From NCBI GenBank assembly GCA_902493615.1, contig CABUQK010000092.1, positions 1-7,918 on the forward strand: a stretch of 7,918 nucleotides of DNA, in the 5' to 3' direction. Shown piece by piece: positions 1 through 5,929 of the stretch (position 1 is its first letter; every line of letters starts with the position of its first letter). Made by a program: the position numbers and the translations under genes. Below the pieces are notes generated by a model, which did no database searches, was not told the DNA's origin, and saw nothing but the letters and a program-made list of their open reading frames with translations. The stretch is from an uncultured Collinsella sp. (lineage in GTDB: Bacteria > Actinomycetota > Coriobacteriia > Coriobacteriales > Coriobacteriaceae).

Positions 1-786
1 GTTCATGCGGGCATCGGACCCGGCGGCCGCACGGGCACGGGCACGGCAGGCGACGTCATCGGCACGAGCGCCCAGCAGCGTACGGCCCACCTCGGCGCCC
101 CAAGCGTGCGCCAGGCCCTCGGCACTGATCGCACCGTTCAGCTCAATCTGACGCTCAACGGCAGCGCGGGCGTCCTCAATGTCACCGTCCTCGATAAAGT
201 CGATGATGGACTCAATGCTCATAGGGGTATCGGCGTTATCTGCCGCACGCTCGGCCACAACGCGCTCGGCGCAGGCGGCACACTCCCCCGCCGACTTGCC
301 GCATACCGGAATACCGTCGAGCGTATGGCACGTAACATTAGTGTGGTGGTCGGTAATCTCGACGACCGCGGTATGGCCCCCGGCCGTGGCAGTCACCTTG
401 ATGTAGAGGTTGGGCACACCCTCGACAAGCGACACATCGCAGTAGCCGGCGTCAGCGAGGAGATCGGCCACGCGCGCACGGTCTTTATCGTCAACGCTCT
501 CGAGCACCTCGAGCGCGCTCTTGGCGTCGCCGCCCACGGCACCCAGCACGGCCGCCGCCTCAATACCATGCATGCCGCCCGAGTTGGGCACGGTCACGCT
601 CTTGACGTTCTTGATGATATTGCCCGAACAGGCAACGTCCATATGCTCGGGCTCGCAGCCAAGCGTCTGGCTCGCCAGCGCCGCTGCATAGGCAACGGCA
701 ATGGGCTCGGTGCAGCCGAGCGCGCAGACAAGCTCGCGGTTCAAGACATCGCAAAAAGCGGCATCGCGAATGGAATCGGTAGACAT
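1..786 (-). CDS. cyuA: L-cysteine desulfidase family protein (CyuA/YhaM, UPF0597), 3' end cut by window edge
   Basis: Only the first 262 residues are in the window; the frame is open from the ATG at 786-784 to base 1, with no stop. The family (CdsB of Methanocaldococcus, CyuA/YhaM of enterobacteria) uses an oxygen-sensitive 4Fe-4S cluster to break L-cysteine into pyruvate, ammonia and sulfide in the cytoplasm. Visible signatures are ALGCTEPIAVAYAAA at about residues 22-36, with Cys25 in the place of the conserved N-terminal family cysteine, and the glycine-rich SGNIIKNVKSVTVPNSGG near residues 53-70. A second cluster of cysteines (CGKSAGECAAC) lies near residue 165. The family is usually somewhat over 400 residues, so about 150 C-terminal residues, including other expected cluster ligands, lie outside. 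The start is supported by AGGAGA at 792-797, five to six bases upstream. Codon use is GC-rich like the neighbours. A serine dehydratase alpha-like activity is the main alternative. Confidence 0.88.
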   Translation of the reverse strand, partial: MSTDSIRDAAFCDVLNRELVCALGCTEPIAVAYAAALASQTLGCEPEHMDVACSGNIIKNVKSVTVPNSGGMHGIEAAAVLGAVGGDAKSALEVLESVDDKDRARVADLLADAGYCDVSLVEGVPNLYIKVTATAGGHTAVVEITDHHTNVTCHTLDGIPVCGKSAGECAACAERVVAERAADNADTPMSIESIIDFIEDGDIEDARAAVERQIELNGAISAEGLAHAWGAEVGRTLLGARADDVACRARARAAAGSDARMN

Positions 787-822
787 AGGTATCTCCTGCT
801 TACATAACGGACTGGGCTCTCA

Positions 823-850
823 ATAATAGTTAACTCTACTTATTTGATAA
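823..850 (-). promoter_or_regulatory. Candidate promoter of the cysteine desulfidase gene
   Basis: On the minus strand TTATCA (850-845) and TATTAT (828-823) are separated by 16 bases, in the only AT-rich stretch upstream of the gene. Transcription would start about 30 bases before the ATG. The -35 box matches the consensus at only four of six positions. An inverted repeat, TTTGAT (843-848) and ATCAAA (857-862), overlaps the -35 region and could be an operator. The rest of the 272-base divergent gap up to rpiB shows no gene and no convincing rpiB promoter. Confidence 0.35.
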
Positions 851-1058
851 CAATGCATCAAAAACCGCAACCCAAGTTCCGGCGGACGGCGTTCAAGCGC
901 AAACTGACGGCATTAATTCATGAGAAGTAAGTCTTATTGCATGCTAAAGCGTTTGACCAAAAAACGCCCGAGCGTTTACACAAAAGTCGCGCTATCATGC
1001 AGTCGAACGCGGTAAAACCTTTAGCAATTCCGCCGCACGGACCAGAGAGGAACCACTC

Positions 1059-1526
1059 ATGAAGATTGGTATCGGCAACGACCATGCCGCCGTCGAGCTC
1101 AAGAACATTATCTCCGAGCACCTGAAGGAGCGCGGCTGTGAGGTCGTGAACTTTGGAACCGACACCTCCGAGAGCTTCGATTACCCCATCGCCGGCTACA
1201 AGATGGGTAAGGCCGTGGCCAACGGTGACGTCGACCTGGGTATCCTGATCTGCGGTACCGGCGTCGGCATCAGCCTGGCCGCTAACAAGGTGGAGGGCGT
1301 TCGCGCCGTCGTGTGCTCTGAGCCCTTCAGCGCCAAGCTCTCGCGCATGCACAACAACACCAACGTGCTCGCCTTTGGCGCCCGCGTCGTGGGCTCCGAG
1401 CTCGCCAAGATGATTGTCGACGAGTGGCTCGACGCCGAATTTGAGGGCGGTCGTCACGAGCGTCGCGTTAACCTCCTCAACGAGATCGACCACACGCGCG
1501 GCCTCAAGGTCGTCGACGAGGCCTAA
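1059..1526 (+). CDS. rpiB: Ribose-5-phosphate isomerase B (RpiB/LacAB family)
   Basis: This 155-residue cytosolic enzyme interconverts ribose 5-phosphate and ribulose 5-phosphate in the non-oxidative pentose phosphate pathway, supplying ribose for nucleotides. The sequence begins with the family signature MKIGIGNDHA (Asp8-His9). It carries the active-site Cys65 followed by the phosphate-binding loop GTGVG (66-70) and AANK (74-77). MHNNTNVLAFGARVVG (97-112) contains the catalytic His98, and a C-terminal RHERRV supplies phosphate-binding arginines. Length matches RpiB proteins (about 145-155). Cys65 and the GTGVG loop point to RpiB rather than a galactose-6-phosphate isomerase subunit, and there are no lac/tagatose genes nearby. 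AGAGAGG at 1044-1050, eight bases before the ATG, supports the start. The gene stands alone: divergent from the cysteine desulfidase gene and convergent with ndk, with its own terminator after the stop. Confidence 0.95.
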   Translation: MKIGIGNDHAAVELKNIISEHLKERGCEVVNFGTDTSESFDYPIAGYKMGKAVANGDVDLGILICGTGVGISLAANKVEGVRAVVCSEPFSAKLSRMHNNTNVLAFGARVVGSELAKMIVDEWLDAEFEGGRHERRVNLLNEIDHTRGLKVVDEA

Positions 1527-1553
1527 ACTACTCAGTGCCACAAGCTAACAGCA

Positions 1554-1590
1554 GGGGCCCGCTCGGAACTCAAGTCCGAGCGGGCCCCTT
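1554..1590 (+). terminator. rpiB terminator hairpin
   Basis: GGGGCCCGCTCGGA (1554-1567) pairs perfectly with TCCGAGCGGGCCCC (1575-1588) around a 7-base loop, starting 28 bases after the rpiB stop. The following tract is only TTCATAGATTTT, a weak U-run, so termination on the plus strand is likely but not textbook. Confidence 0.75.
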
Positions 1591-1600
1591 CATAGATTTT

Positions 1601-1640
1601 GGAATAAAAAGGGCGCCGCGGATGGAATTCCGCAGCGCCC
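1601..1640 (-). terminator. ndk intrinsic terminator
   Basis: On the minus strand GGGCGCTGCGGA (1640-1629) pairs with TCCGCGGCGCCC (1622-1611) with one internal mismatch and a 6-base loop, followed by TTTTTATT (1610-1603). It lies about 38 bases after the ndk stop and has the best U-tract of the window. It sits tail to tail with the rpiB terminator. Confidence 0.85.
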
Positions 1641-1678
1641 AAGCCACACGCTAACAGCTTTAAGGAGTCAAAGCTGGT

Positions 1679-2083
1679 TTAGCCAAAAAAGCGCTTGATC
1701 TCGATCTCGGCGTTCTCCAGGCAGTCGGAGCCGTGAATCACGTTGGCGTTGACATCGACAGCAAAGTCGCCGCGAATGGTGCCGGGGGCAGCATCAAGCG
1801 GGTTAGTAGCGCCCATAAGGGTGCGCATCTTGGAGACAGCGGAGAGACCGGAAACGACCATCTTGACGACCGGACCGCTCGTCATAAAGTCGCAGAGACT
1901 GCCAAAGAAGGGCTTGTCGGCCAGATGGGCGTAGTGCTCCTCGACGGTAGCGCGCTCGAGCGTGGTCATCTCCATGCGCTCGATGACAAGGCCGCTGCGC
2001 TCAATGCGAGCAACGATCTCGCCGATCTTGCGGTCGCGCACGGCGTCGGGCTTAATCATGATGAAGGTCTTCTCGATAGCCAT
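1679..2083 (-). CDS. ndk: Nucleoside diphosphate kinase
   Basis: This 134-residue cytosolic enzyme moves the gamma phosphate from ATP to other nucleoside diphosphates through a phosphohistidine and so balances NTP and dNTP pools. The family features are plain: TFIMIKPDAV at 6-15 with Lys11, Arg87 in MRTLMGATNP, Arg104 in GTIRGDF, and the active-site loop NVIHGSD with His117 as the phosphorylated residue. The usual signature continues Ser-Asp-Ser/Ala; here it reads SDCLENAE, so a cysteine follows the aspartate, an uncommon but not disabling change. The length equals the compact bacterial form. GAAAGG at 2092-2097, eight bases upstream, supports the start. The gene appears to be transcribed alone, from a promoter near 2148-2176 to the hairpin at 1611-1640. 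Confidence 0.96.
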   Translation of the reverse strand: MAIEKTFIMIKPDAVRDRKIGEIVARIERSGLVIERMEMTTLERATVEEHYAHLADKPFFGSLCDFMTSGPVVKMVVSGLSAVSKMRTLMGATNPLDAAPGTIRGDFAVDVNANVIHGSDCLENAEIEIKRFFG

Positions 2084-2147
2084 AAAAGTAGCCTTTCAAG
2101 TAGGTTCGCGCGTGCCCAAGTCCCATTCCGGCACCCGCCTGGACTGC

Positions 2148-2176
2148 ATCGTAACAGAGTTTTAGCTGCAGTTAAA
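2148..2176 (-). promoter_or_regulatory. Candidate ndk promoter
   Basis: On the minus strand TTTAAC (2176-2171) and TACGAT (2153-2148) are separated by exactly 17 bases, which would place the transcription start near 2141 and give a leader of about 58 bases. Both boxes match the consensus at four of six positions. This is the best pair in the gap upstream of ndk. Confidence 0.4.
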
Positions 2177-2208
2177 CAAAAAGCTGTTTATTGAAACGCT
2201 GCAATTTA

Positions 2209-2379
2209 TTAAAGCGCTCCATATGTGTCACTTCTGTTTCGAAGCCCGATTAGAGTACCATCCGACCGCCTATCAACCGCACCGAACAGAGCAGACGGTC
2301 GGTTGCCACCCGCGAACGTACCCCCCTTCACAACCTGCCCAAAGGTCCTACAGAAGTTCTCGACAAACCCCTCCCCCAT
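2209..2379 (-). other. Open but doubtful 56-codon frame in the argH-ndk gap
   Basis: The 386-base gap 2084-2469 holds the ndk promoter, the argH terminator and, between them, this open frame. It begins MGEGFVENFCRTFGQVVK and ends SDTYGAL. I do not recognise it. Against coding: there is no Shine-Dalgarno sequence before the ATG, and its arginine codons are AGG, CGA, CGG and AGA, unlike the CGC/CGT of the neighbouring genes. Its low-complexity look (Gly, Arg, Ser) would also fit a non-coding or repeated intergenic block read in a lucky frame. It contains a 7-bp inverted repeat, CCGACCG (2262-2268) and CGGTCGG (2296-2302). Most likely it is not a gene. Confidence 0.2.
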
Positions 2380-2389
2380 AGCAACAAAA

Positions 2390-2419
2390 TACGGGCGCCC
2401 ACATCAGCAGGCGCCCGTA
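2390..2419 (-). terminator. argH intrinsic terminator
   Basis: TACGGGCGCC (2390-2399) pairs perfectly with GGCGCCCGTA (2410-2419) around a 10-base loop. On the minus strand the hairpin is followed by TTTTGTT (2389-2383) and lies about 50 bases after the argH stop, so it should end the argH transcript. Confidence 0.8.
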
Positions 2420-2469
2420 AAGCGAAAACGATTTATCAATAAATGGACAATACGTCTTCAGCCAAACCT

Positions 2470-3900
2470 CTACTTTGCCCCGTGGCCCATCTCGACGACC
2501 TTGGTCAGCGATCCAAACGCGCCCTCGTCGGCCACGAGCTGTGACTCGGCACGCTGCAGCTGCGCGGCAACGGCGGCAGGAGCGGTGCCGCCCTCGGTCG
2601 TGCGCGCGGCGACAATCGACGGGATGTCGAGCGCCTCGGTAATGTCGCGCTCAAAGAGCGGGCTTGCCTCCTGGAACACCTCAAACGGCAGGTCTTCAAG
2701 ATTACAGCCGCGCTTCTCGCACATCAGGACCAGATGCCCCACCACGGCATGTGCCTCGCGGAACGGCAGGCCACGCTTGGCCAGGTAATCGGCAACATCG
2801 GTGGCGGCAAGGTGTCCCACGCCGCACTCGCGCGCCATGGCATCCTCGTTGACGGTCCAAGTCGAAATCATTCCGGCCATAACGGACAGGCACTGCATGA
2901 GCGTATGGGCGGTATCGAGCGCGCCCTCCTTGTCCTCCTGCAAGTCCTTGTTATAGGCGAGCGGCAAGCCCTTCATGGTCACGAGCAACTGCACCAGGTT
3001 GCCGTACACGCGACCGCTCTTGCCGCGGATAAGCTCGGCAAAGTCGGGGTTCTTCTTCTGCGGCATGATAGACGAGCCGGTGGAGTAAGAGTCTGAAAGC
3101 GTGATAAAGCCAAATTCGGAGCTCGACCACAGCACGATCTCCTCGGAAAGACGCGACAGGTGCATGGCCATGACGGAGCCGGCGTAATGCAGGTCGAGCA
3201 GGAAATCACGATCGGAAACAGCATCGAGCGAGTTAGGAATCACGCCCGCAAAGCCAAGCTCGGCAGCTGTCATCTGGCGATCGAGCGGATAGCTCGTGCC
3301 GGCAAGCGCGGCAGCACCCAGCGGGCAGTTGTCGGCGGCATCAAAGGCGGCCTTCAGGCGTGTAAAGTCGCGCGCGAACATCCAGGAATACGCCAGCAGA
3401 TGATGCGACAGCAGCACGGGCTGAGCATGCTGCATGTGCGTGTAGCCCGGCAGAATCACCTTGTCGTACTTCTTAGCCGCATCCACCAGCACATGACGCA
3501 GCTCAAGATTGGCCTCCATGAGCTCCTTGGCAAGCGCCTTGACGCCCAGGCGCGTATCGGTCGCCACCTGGTCGTTGCGCGAACGCCCGGTATGCAAGCG
3601 CTTACCGGCCTCGCCGATGCGACACGTCAGCTCGCTCTCGATGGACATATGGATGTCCTCGTCGTTGATATCGAAGGTGAAGTTGCCGGCATCGATATCC
3701 TGTTCGATTCCGGTCAGGCCCTCGGCAATCGCCTGCTCGTCCTCGGCACTGATGATGCCTTGGGCGGCCAGCATCTTGGCATGTGCCTTAGAGCCGGCGA
3801 TATCCTGCTTATAGAGATGTTTGTCGACCGGCAGCGACGCGCCAAACTCCTGCGTGACCTCGGCCACGCCCGCCTCAAAACGACCGCCCCAAAGAGCCAT
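2470..3900 (-). CDS. argH: Argininosuccinate lyase
   Basis: ArgH cleaves argininosuccinate into arginine and fumarate, the last step of arginine synthesis, as a cytosolic homotetramer of the fumarase/aspartase superfamily. The 476-residue protein opens with the family N-terminus MALWGGRF. It has the conserved HTGRSRNDQ (103-111), YTHMQHAQP with His155 (153-161), and the mobile signature loop GSSIMPQKKNPD (275-286), whose serine is the catalytic acid/base in the family. The length is typical. The frame is open 25 codons further upstream, but the ATG at 3900 is right: it begins with the family motif and has AAAGGAGA (3908-3915) about seven bases before it. It lies downstream of argG on the same strand but 522 bases away, with a small gene and a hairpin between, so it may be only partly co-transcribed with argG. 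It has its own terminator at 2390-2419. Confidence 0.96.
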   Translation of the reverse strand: MALWGGRFEAGVAEVTQEFGASLPVDKHLYKQDIAGSKAHAKMLAAQGIISAEDEQAIAEGLTGIEQDIDAGNFTFDINDEDIHMSIESELTCRIGEAGKRLHTGRSRNDQVATDTRLGVKALAKELMEANLELRHVLVDAAKKYDKVILPGYTHMQHAQPVLLSHHLLAYSWMFARDFTRLKAAFDAADNCPLGAAALAGTSYPLDRQMTAAELGFAGVIPNSLDAVSDRDFLLDLHYAGSVMAMHLSRLSEEIVLWSSSEFGFITLSDSYSTGSSIMPQKKNPDFAELIRGKSGRVYGNLVQLLVTMKGLPLAYNKDLQEDKEGALDTAHTLMQCLSVMAGMISTWTVNEDAMARECGVGHLAATDVADYLAKRGLPFREAHAVVGHLVLMCEKRGCNLEDLPFEVFQEASPLFERDITEALDIPSIVAARTTEGGTAPAAVAAQLQRAESQLVADEGAFGSLTKVVEMGHGAK

Positions 3901-4018
3901 GGAACCGTCTCCTTTCTCCAAATACCAAAACAAGCGCCCAAAGCAATGTGCCCTGTCGCTAAAGCGATTTATCAACCGCTAGTTTTACACACTCCCTACC
4001 GTGCGCGGGGCCATGTAG

Positions 4019-4189
4019 CTAATTTGCAAAGAAGTGACGCACCATGCACTTGGCGCCCAACGTCTCCCTCCGGATGTTGCCCTGCGAACCATCGATCCAG
4101 GCCTTCAGGCTCATAGGGACATCCTCGACCTTTGCAGCATCGATCTCAGGCGCGAGGGCAAGCAAAGCATGCGCAATAGCATTGAACAT
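4019..4189 (-). CDS. Small protein of unknown function between argG and argH
   Basis: This is a 56-residue frame from ATG (4189) to TAG (4021-4019). GAGGAG lies eight bases before the start, one of the best ribosome binding sites in the window, and about two thirds of its codons end in G or C, so it is probably translated. I do not recognise a family. The N-terminal half (MFNAIAHALLALAPEIDAAK) is alanine/leucine-rich and probably an amphipathic helix. The middle (VPMSLKAWIDGSQGNIRR) contains Trp, and the end is basic and aromatic (VRHFFAN). It has no signal peptide and too short a hydrophobic stretch for a confident membrane segment. It lies 118 bases before argH and 50 bases after a hairpin that follows argG. 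A role tied to arginine synthesis is suggested only by position. It could also be a remnant of a longer gene. Confidence 0.55.
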   Translation of the reverse strand: MFNAIAHALLALAPEIDAAKVEDVPMSLKAWIDGSQGNIRRETLGAKCMVRHFFAN

Positions 4190-4422
4190 AATGGATACTC
4201 CTCATATATATAGGCGCAGAGCCGCCAAATTGATAGAAGGAGCCCCGCCGGACAACCCCGGCGGGGCTCGGACTCAGCCGCAGTCGCGGCATCATATATG
4301 CGGGCGGAACGTAGGGGCCACCGATGTTAAGAAGTGTCAGCAAGCATAACGAAAGGTAGGGACCCCATGCGCCCGTTATGTATCACGCGGATGGGCCGCG
4401 CGGATACCAAGGGAAGGAAGAC
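4190..4422. other. argG-small gene spacer
   Basis: This 233-base stretch follows the argG stop on the minus strand. It contains an imperfect hairpin GTATCCGCG (4407-4399) / CGCGTGATAC (4389-4380) with one bulged base just after the stop, and the strong hairpin at 4240-4269 listed separately. There is an AT-rich TATATATA stretch (about 4203-4212) just before the small gene's ribosome binding site, which could be a -10 region, but no matching -35 box is convincing. I see no tRNA and no further coding frame that looks real. Confidence 0.4.
4240..4269 (-). terminator. Terminator-like hairpin downstream of argG
   Basis: GAGCCCCGCCGG (4240-4251) pairs perfectly over 12 bp with CCGGCGGGGCTC (4258-4269) around a 6-base loop, about 150 bases after the argG stop. 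On the minus strand the following bases are CTTCTATCAATTT, a poor U-tract, so it may end transcription only partly or may mark and stabilise the argG 3' end. Confidence 0.6.
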
Positions 4423-5649
4423 TTAAGCCTGGGCAGCGGCAGAGCTGGGACCCTGGACCTTGGCCCACGTCTTGAGCGACAGCGTATCGATCTCGATAAA
4501 GCCGGCACTGGCCTTCTCGTCAAACGTGGTGTCACGGTCGTAGGTAGCCAGACCGTAGTCATACAGGCTAAACGGGCTCTTGCGGCCGACGACATGGCAG
4601 TTGCCCTTAAAGAACTTCAGGCGGACGGTGCCGGTCACGAACTTCTGGGTGTCGGCCATAAAGGCGTCGAGCGCGTTCTTGAGCGGGCTGTACCACTGGC
4701 CGTTGTACACGGCGGTGGCCCAATCCTGCTCGAGTTTAATCTTGGTCTTGAGCAGGTCGCCCTCGACGCAGATGTCCTCGAGTGCCTTGTGGGCGGTGAT
4801 GAGCGTCAGGGCGCCGGGAACCTCGTAGCACTCGCGGCTCTTGAGGCCCACCAGACGATCCTCGACCAGGTCGAGACGGCCAAAGCCGTTGTCGCCCGAA
4901 ATCTTGTTGAGGGCGATGACGATCTCGGAGAGCTTCATCTTCTTGCCGTCGACGGCGACGGGCTTGCCCGCCTCAAACTCAATCTCGGTGTAAGTCGGGG
5001 TATCGGGCGTGTCCTCGGGATTCTTGGTCATAACCCAGGCGTCGTCGAGCGGCTCGTTCCAGGGATCCTCCAGGTGGCCGCACTCAATGGCACGACCCCA
5101 CAGGTTGTCGTCAATGGAATAGGGGTTATCGTTGGCACCCTCGGGAACCGGCACGTTGTGGGCGTGGGCATAGGCGACCTCGTCGGGACGGCACTTCAGA
5201 TCCCACTCGCGAACCGGGGCGATAACCTTAAGCTCGGGATCGAGGGCCTTGACGGCAGCCTCAAAACGAACCTGGTCGTTACCCTTGCCGGTGCAGCCGT
5301 GGGCGACGTAGGTCGCGCCAAACTCGTGGGCGACCTCGACAAGCTTCTTGGCAAGCAGCGGGCGAGACAGGGCGGAAAGCAGCGGATACTTGTTCTCGTA
5401 CATGGAGTTTGCGGCGATGGCCTTAGTCAAGAACTCATCGGAGAACTCGTCGCGCAGGTCGAGCACCTGGCAATCGAGAACGCCCAGGTCGAGCGCCTTC
5501 TGCTTCTTGGCATCCAGGCCGGTCTCCTCCTGGCCAACGTTGCCGCAGACGCAAACGACATCGAGATTCTTCTCGTCCTGGAGCCACTTGACACATACGG
5601 ATGTATCAAGACCACCGGAATATGCGAGAACGACTTTTTCCTTGCTCAT
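4423..5649 (-). CDS. argG: Argininosuccinate synthase
   Basis: ArgG joins citrulline and aspartate with ATP to make argininosuccinate, AMP and pyrophosphate, the penultimate step of arginine synthesis in the cytoplasm. The 408-residue protein has the N-type ATP pyrophosphatase loop AYSGGLDTS (9-17), the substrate-binding NSMYENKYPLLSALSRP (81-97) and the conserved AHGCTGKGNDQVRFE (116-130). The length is normal for the family. The ATG at 5649 is chosen because MSKEKVVLAYSGGLDTS matches the usual N-terminus and GAAAGG (5658-5663) sits eight bases before it; the in-frame TTG at 5700 has no binding site. Upstream lies an arginine-rich leader peptide and an attenuator-like set of hairpins, so expression is probably controlled by arginine supply during transcription. 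A small gene and then argH follow on the same strand. Confidence 0.97.
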   Translation of the reverse strand: MSKEKVVLAYSGGLDTSVCVKWLQDEKNLDVVCVCGNVGQEETGLDAKKQKALDLGVLDCQVLDLRDEFSDEFLTKAIAANSMYENKYPLLSALSRPLLAKKLVEVAHEFGATYVAHGCTGKGNDQVRFEAAVKALDPELKVIAPVREWDLKCRPDEVAYAHAHNVPVPEGANDNPYSIDDNLWGRAIECGHLEDPWNEPLDDAWVMTKNPEDTPDTPTYTEIEFEAGKPVAVDGKKMKLSEIVIALNKISGDNGFGRLDLVEDRLVGLKSRECYEVPGALTLITAHKALEDICVEGDLLKTKIKLEQDWATAVYNGQWYSPLKNALDAFMADTQKFVTGTVRLKFFKGNCHVVGRKSPFSLYDYGLATYDRDTTFDEKASAGFIEIDTLSLKTWAKVQGPSSAAAQA

Positions 5650-5790
5650 GGCTGTTTCCTTTCGCCCTTGGTAGCTAGTTAGAACATCGGTCAGTTGCAA
5701 GTCATTTCAAGGTCAAATACCGCGCAATATCAGGTTATTCAGCAGAATGCATCACAGGCATGCCCTAGAAACATGCGTCTATGTCGTGCT
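5650..5790. other. argG 5' untranslated segment between attenuator and start codon
   Basis: These 141 bases separate the candidate terminator from the argG start on the minus strand. Apart from the argG ribosome binding site (5658-5663) I see only a short hairpin, GCATG (5777-5773) with CATGC (5763-5759), close behind the terminator. A TTGACC box at about 5715 has no matching -10, so a second promoter here is not supported. Confidence 0.35.
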
Positions 5791-5862
5791 AAAACCCAAC
5801 GACCTCAAAATGACTCTGTTGGGGCATTTCACCCCATGCGGACAGAGACGATTGTTATCGTC
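5791..5862 (-). promoter_or_regulatory. Candidate arginine-responsive transcription attenuator of argG
   Basis: Read on the argG strand, three hairpins follow one another. Hairpin 1 is GACGAT (5862-5857) with ATCGTC (5852-5847), and its 5' arm is the last two arginine codons plus the first base of the stop. Hairpin 2 is CTCTGT (5847-5842) with ACAGAG (5819-5814), continued by TGGGG (5836-5832) with CCCCA (5824-5820): 11 pairs, a 5-base bulge and a 7-base loop. Hairpin 3 is CCCAAC (5823-5818) with GTTGGG (5800-5795), with a smaller inner stem, followed by TTTT (5794-5791). Hairpins 2 and 3 use the same bases 5818-5823 and cannot coexist. A ribosome at the leader stop codon would cover the 5' arm of hairpin 2 and favour the terminator; one stalled on the arginine codons would leave hairpin 2 free. 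The U-tract is short, so terminator strength is uncertain. Confidence 0.65.
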
Positions 5863-5929
5863 GTCGGGAAATTGCGCGCTGGCGTCGGATGGCATTGTCT
5901 GCAGTAGTGATGATCTTAACGAACTGCAT
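5855..5929 (-). CDS. Arginine-rich leader peptide of argG (24 residues)
   Basis: This 25-codon frame starts at ATG 5929-5927 and ends at TAA 5857-5855. AAGGAG (5941-5936) lies six bases before the start, the strongest ribosome binding site in the window, which argues that so short a frame is translated for a purpose. The peptide begins MQFVKIITTADNA and ends IRRQRAISRRR. Six of its last ten residues are arginine, and three arginines stand directly before the stop. Four of the six arginine codons are CGA, a codon absent from the rpiB gene and from the visible cysteine desulfidase frame and found once in the HAD gene. The end of the frame forms the 5' arm of the first of three attenuator hairpins. 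This fits a leader peptide that senses charged tRNA-Arg; the peptide itself probably has no other function. Not proven from sequence alone. Confidence 0.7.
   Translation of the reverse strand: MQFVKIITTADNAIRRQRAISRRR

Noticed and set aside
106..807. Long plus-strand open frame across the cysteine desulfidase gene
   Set aside because: It is the complement of a GC-rich minus-strand gene that has clear family motifs and a ribosome binding site; the plus-strand protein has no recognisable motif.
918..1541. 207-codon minus-strand frame over rpiB
   Set aside because: It is an antisense frame of a gene with all RpiB active-site motifs; the apparent protein is a codon-bias artefact.
2225..2788. 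187-codon plus-strand frame covering the argH-ndk gap and the argH 3' end
   Set aside because: Half of it is antisense to argH; it shows no ribosome binding site or motif, and it would read through the argH terminator.
4290..4410. Possible tRNA or structured RNA in the argG 3' region
   Set aside because: No acceptor stem, anticodon arm or T-loop could be assembled; only an imperfect hairpin is present.
4378..5682. 434-codon plus-strand frame opposite argG
   Set aside because: It is entirely antisense to argG, whose ATP-pyrophosphatase motifs are unmistakable; the valine- and leucine-rich translation is typical of an antisense shadow.
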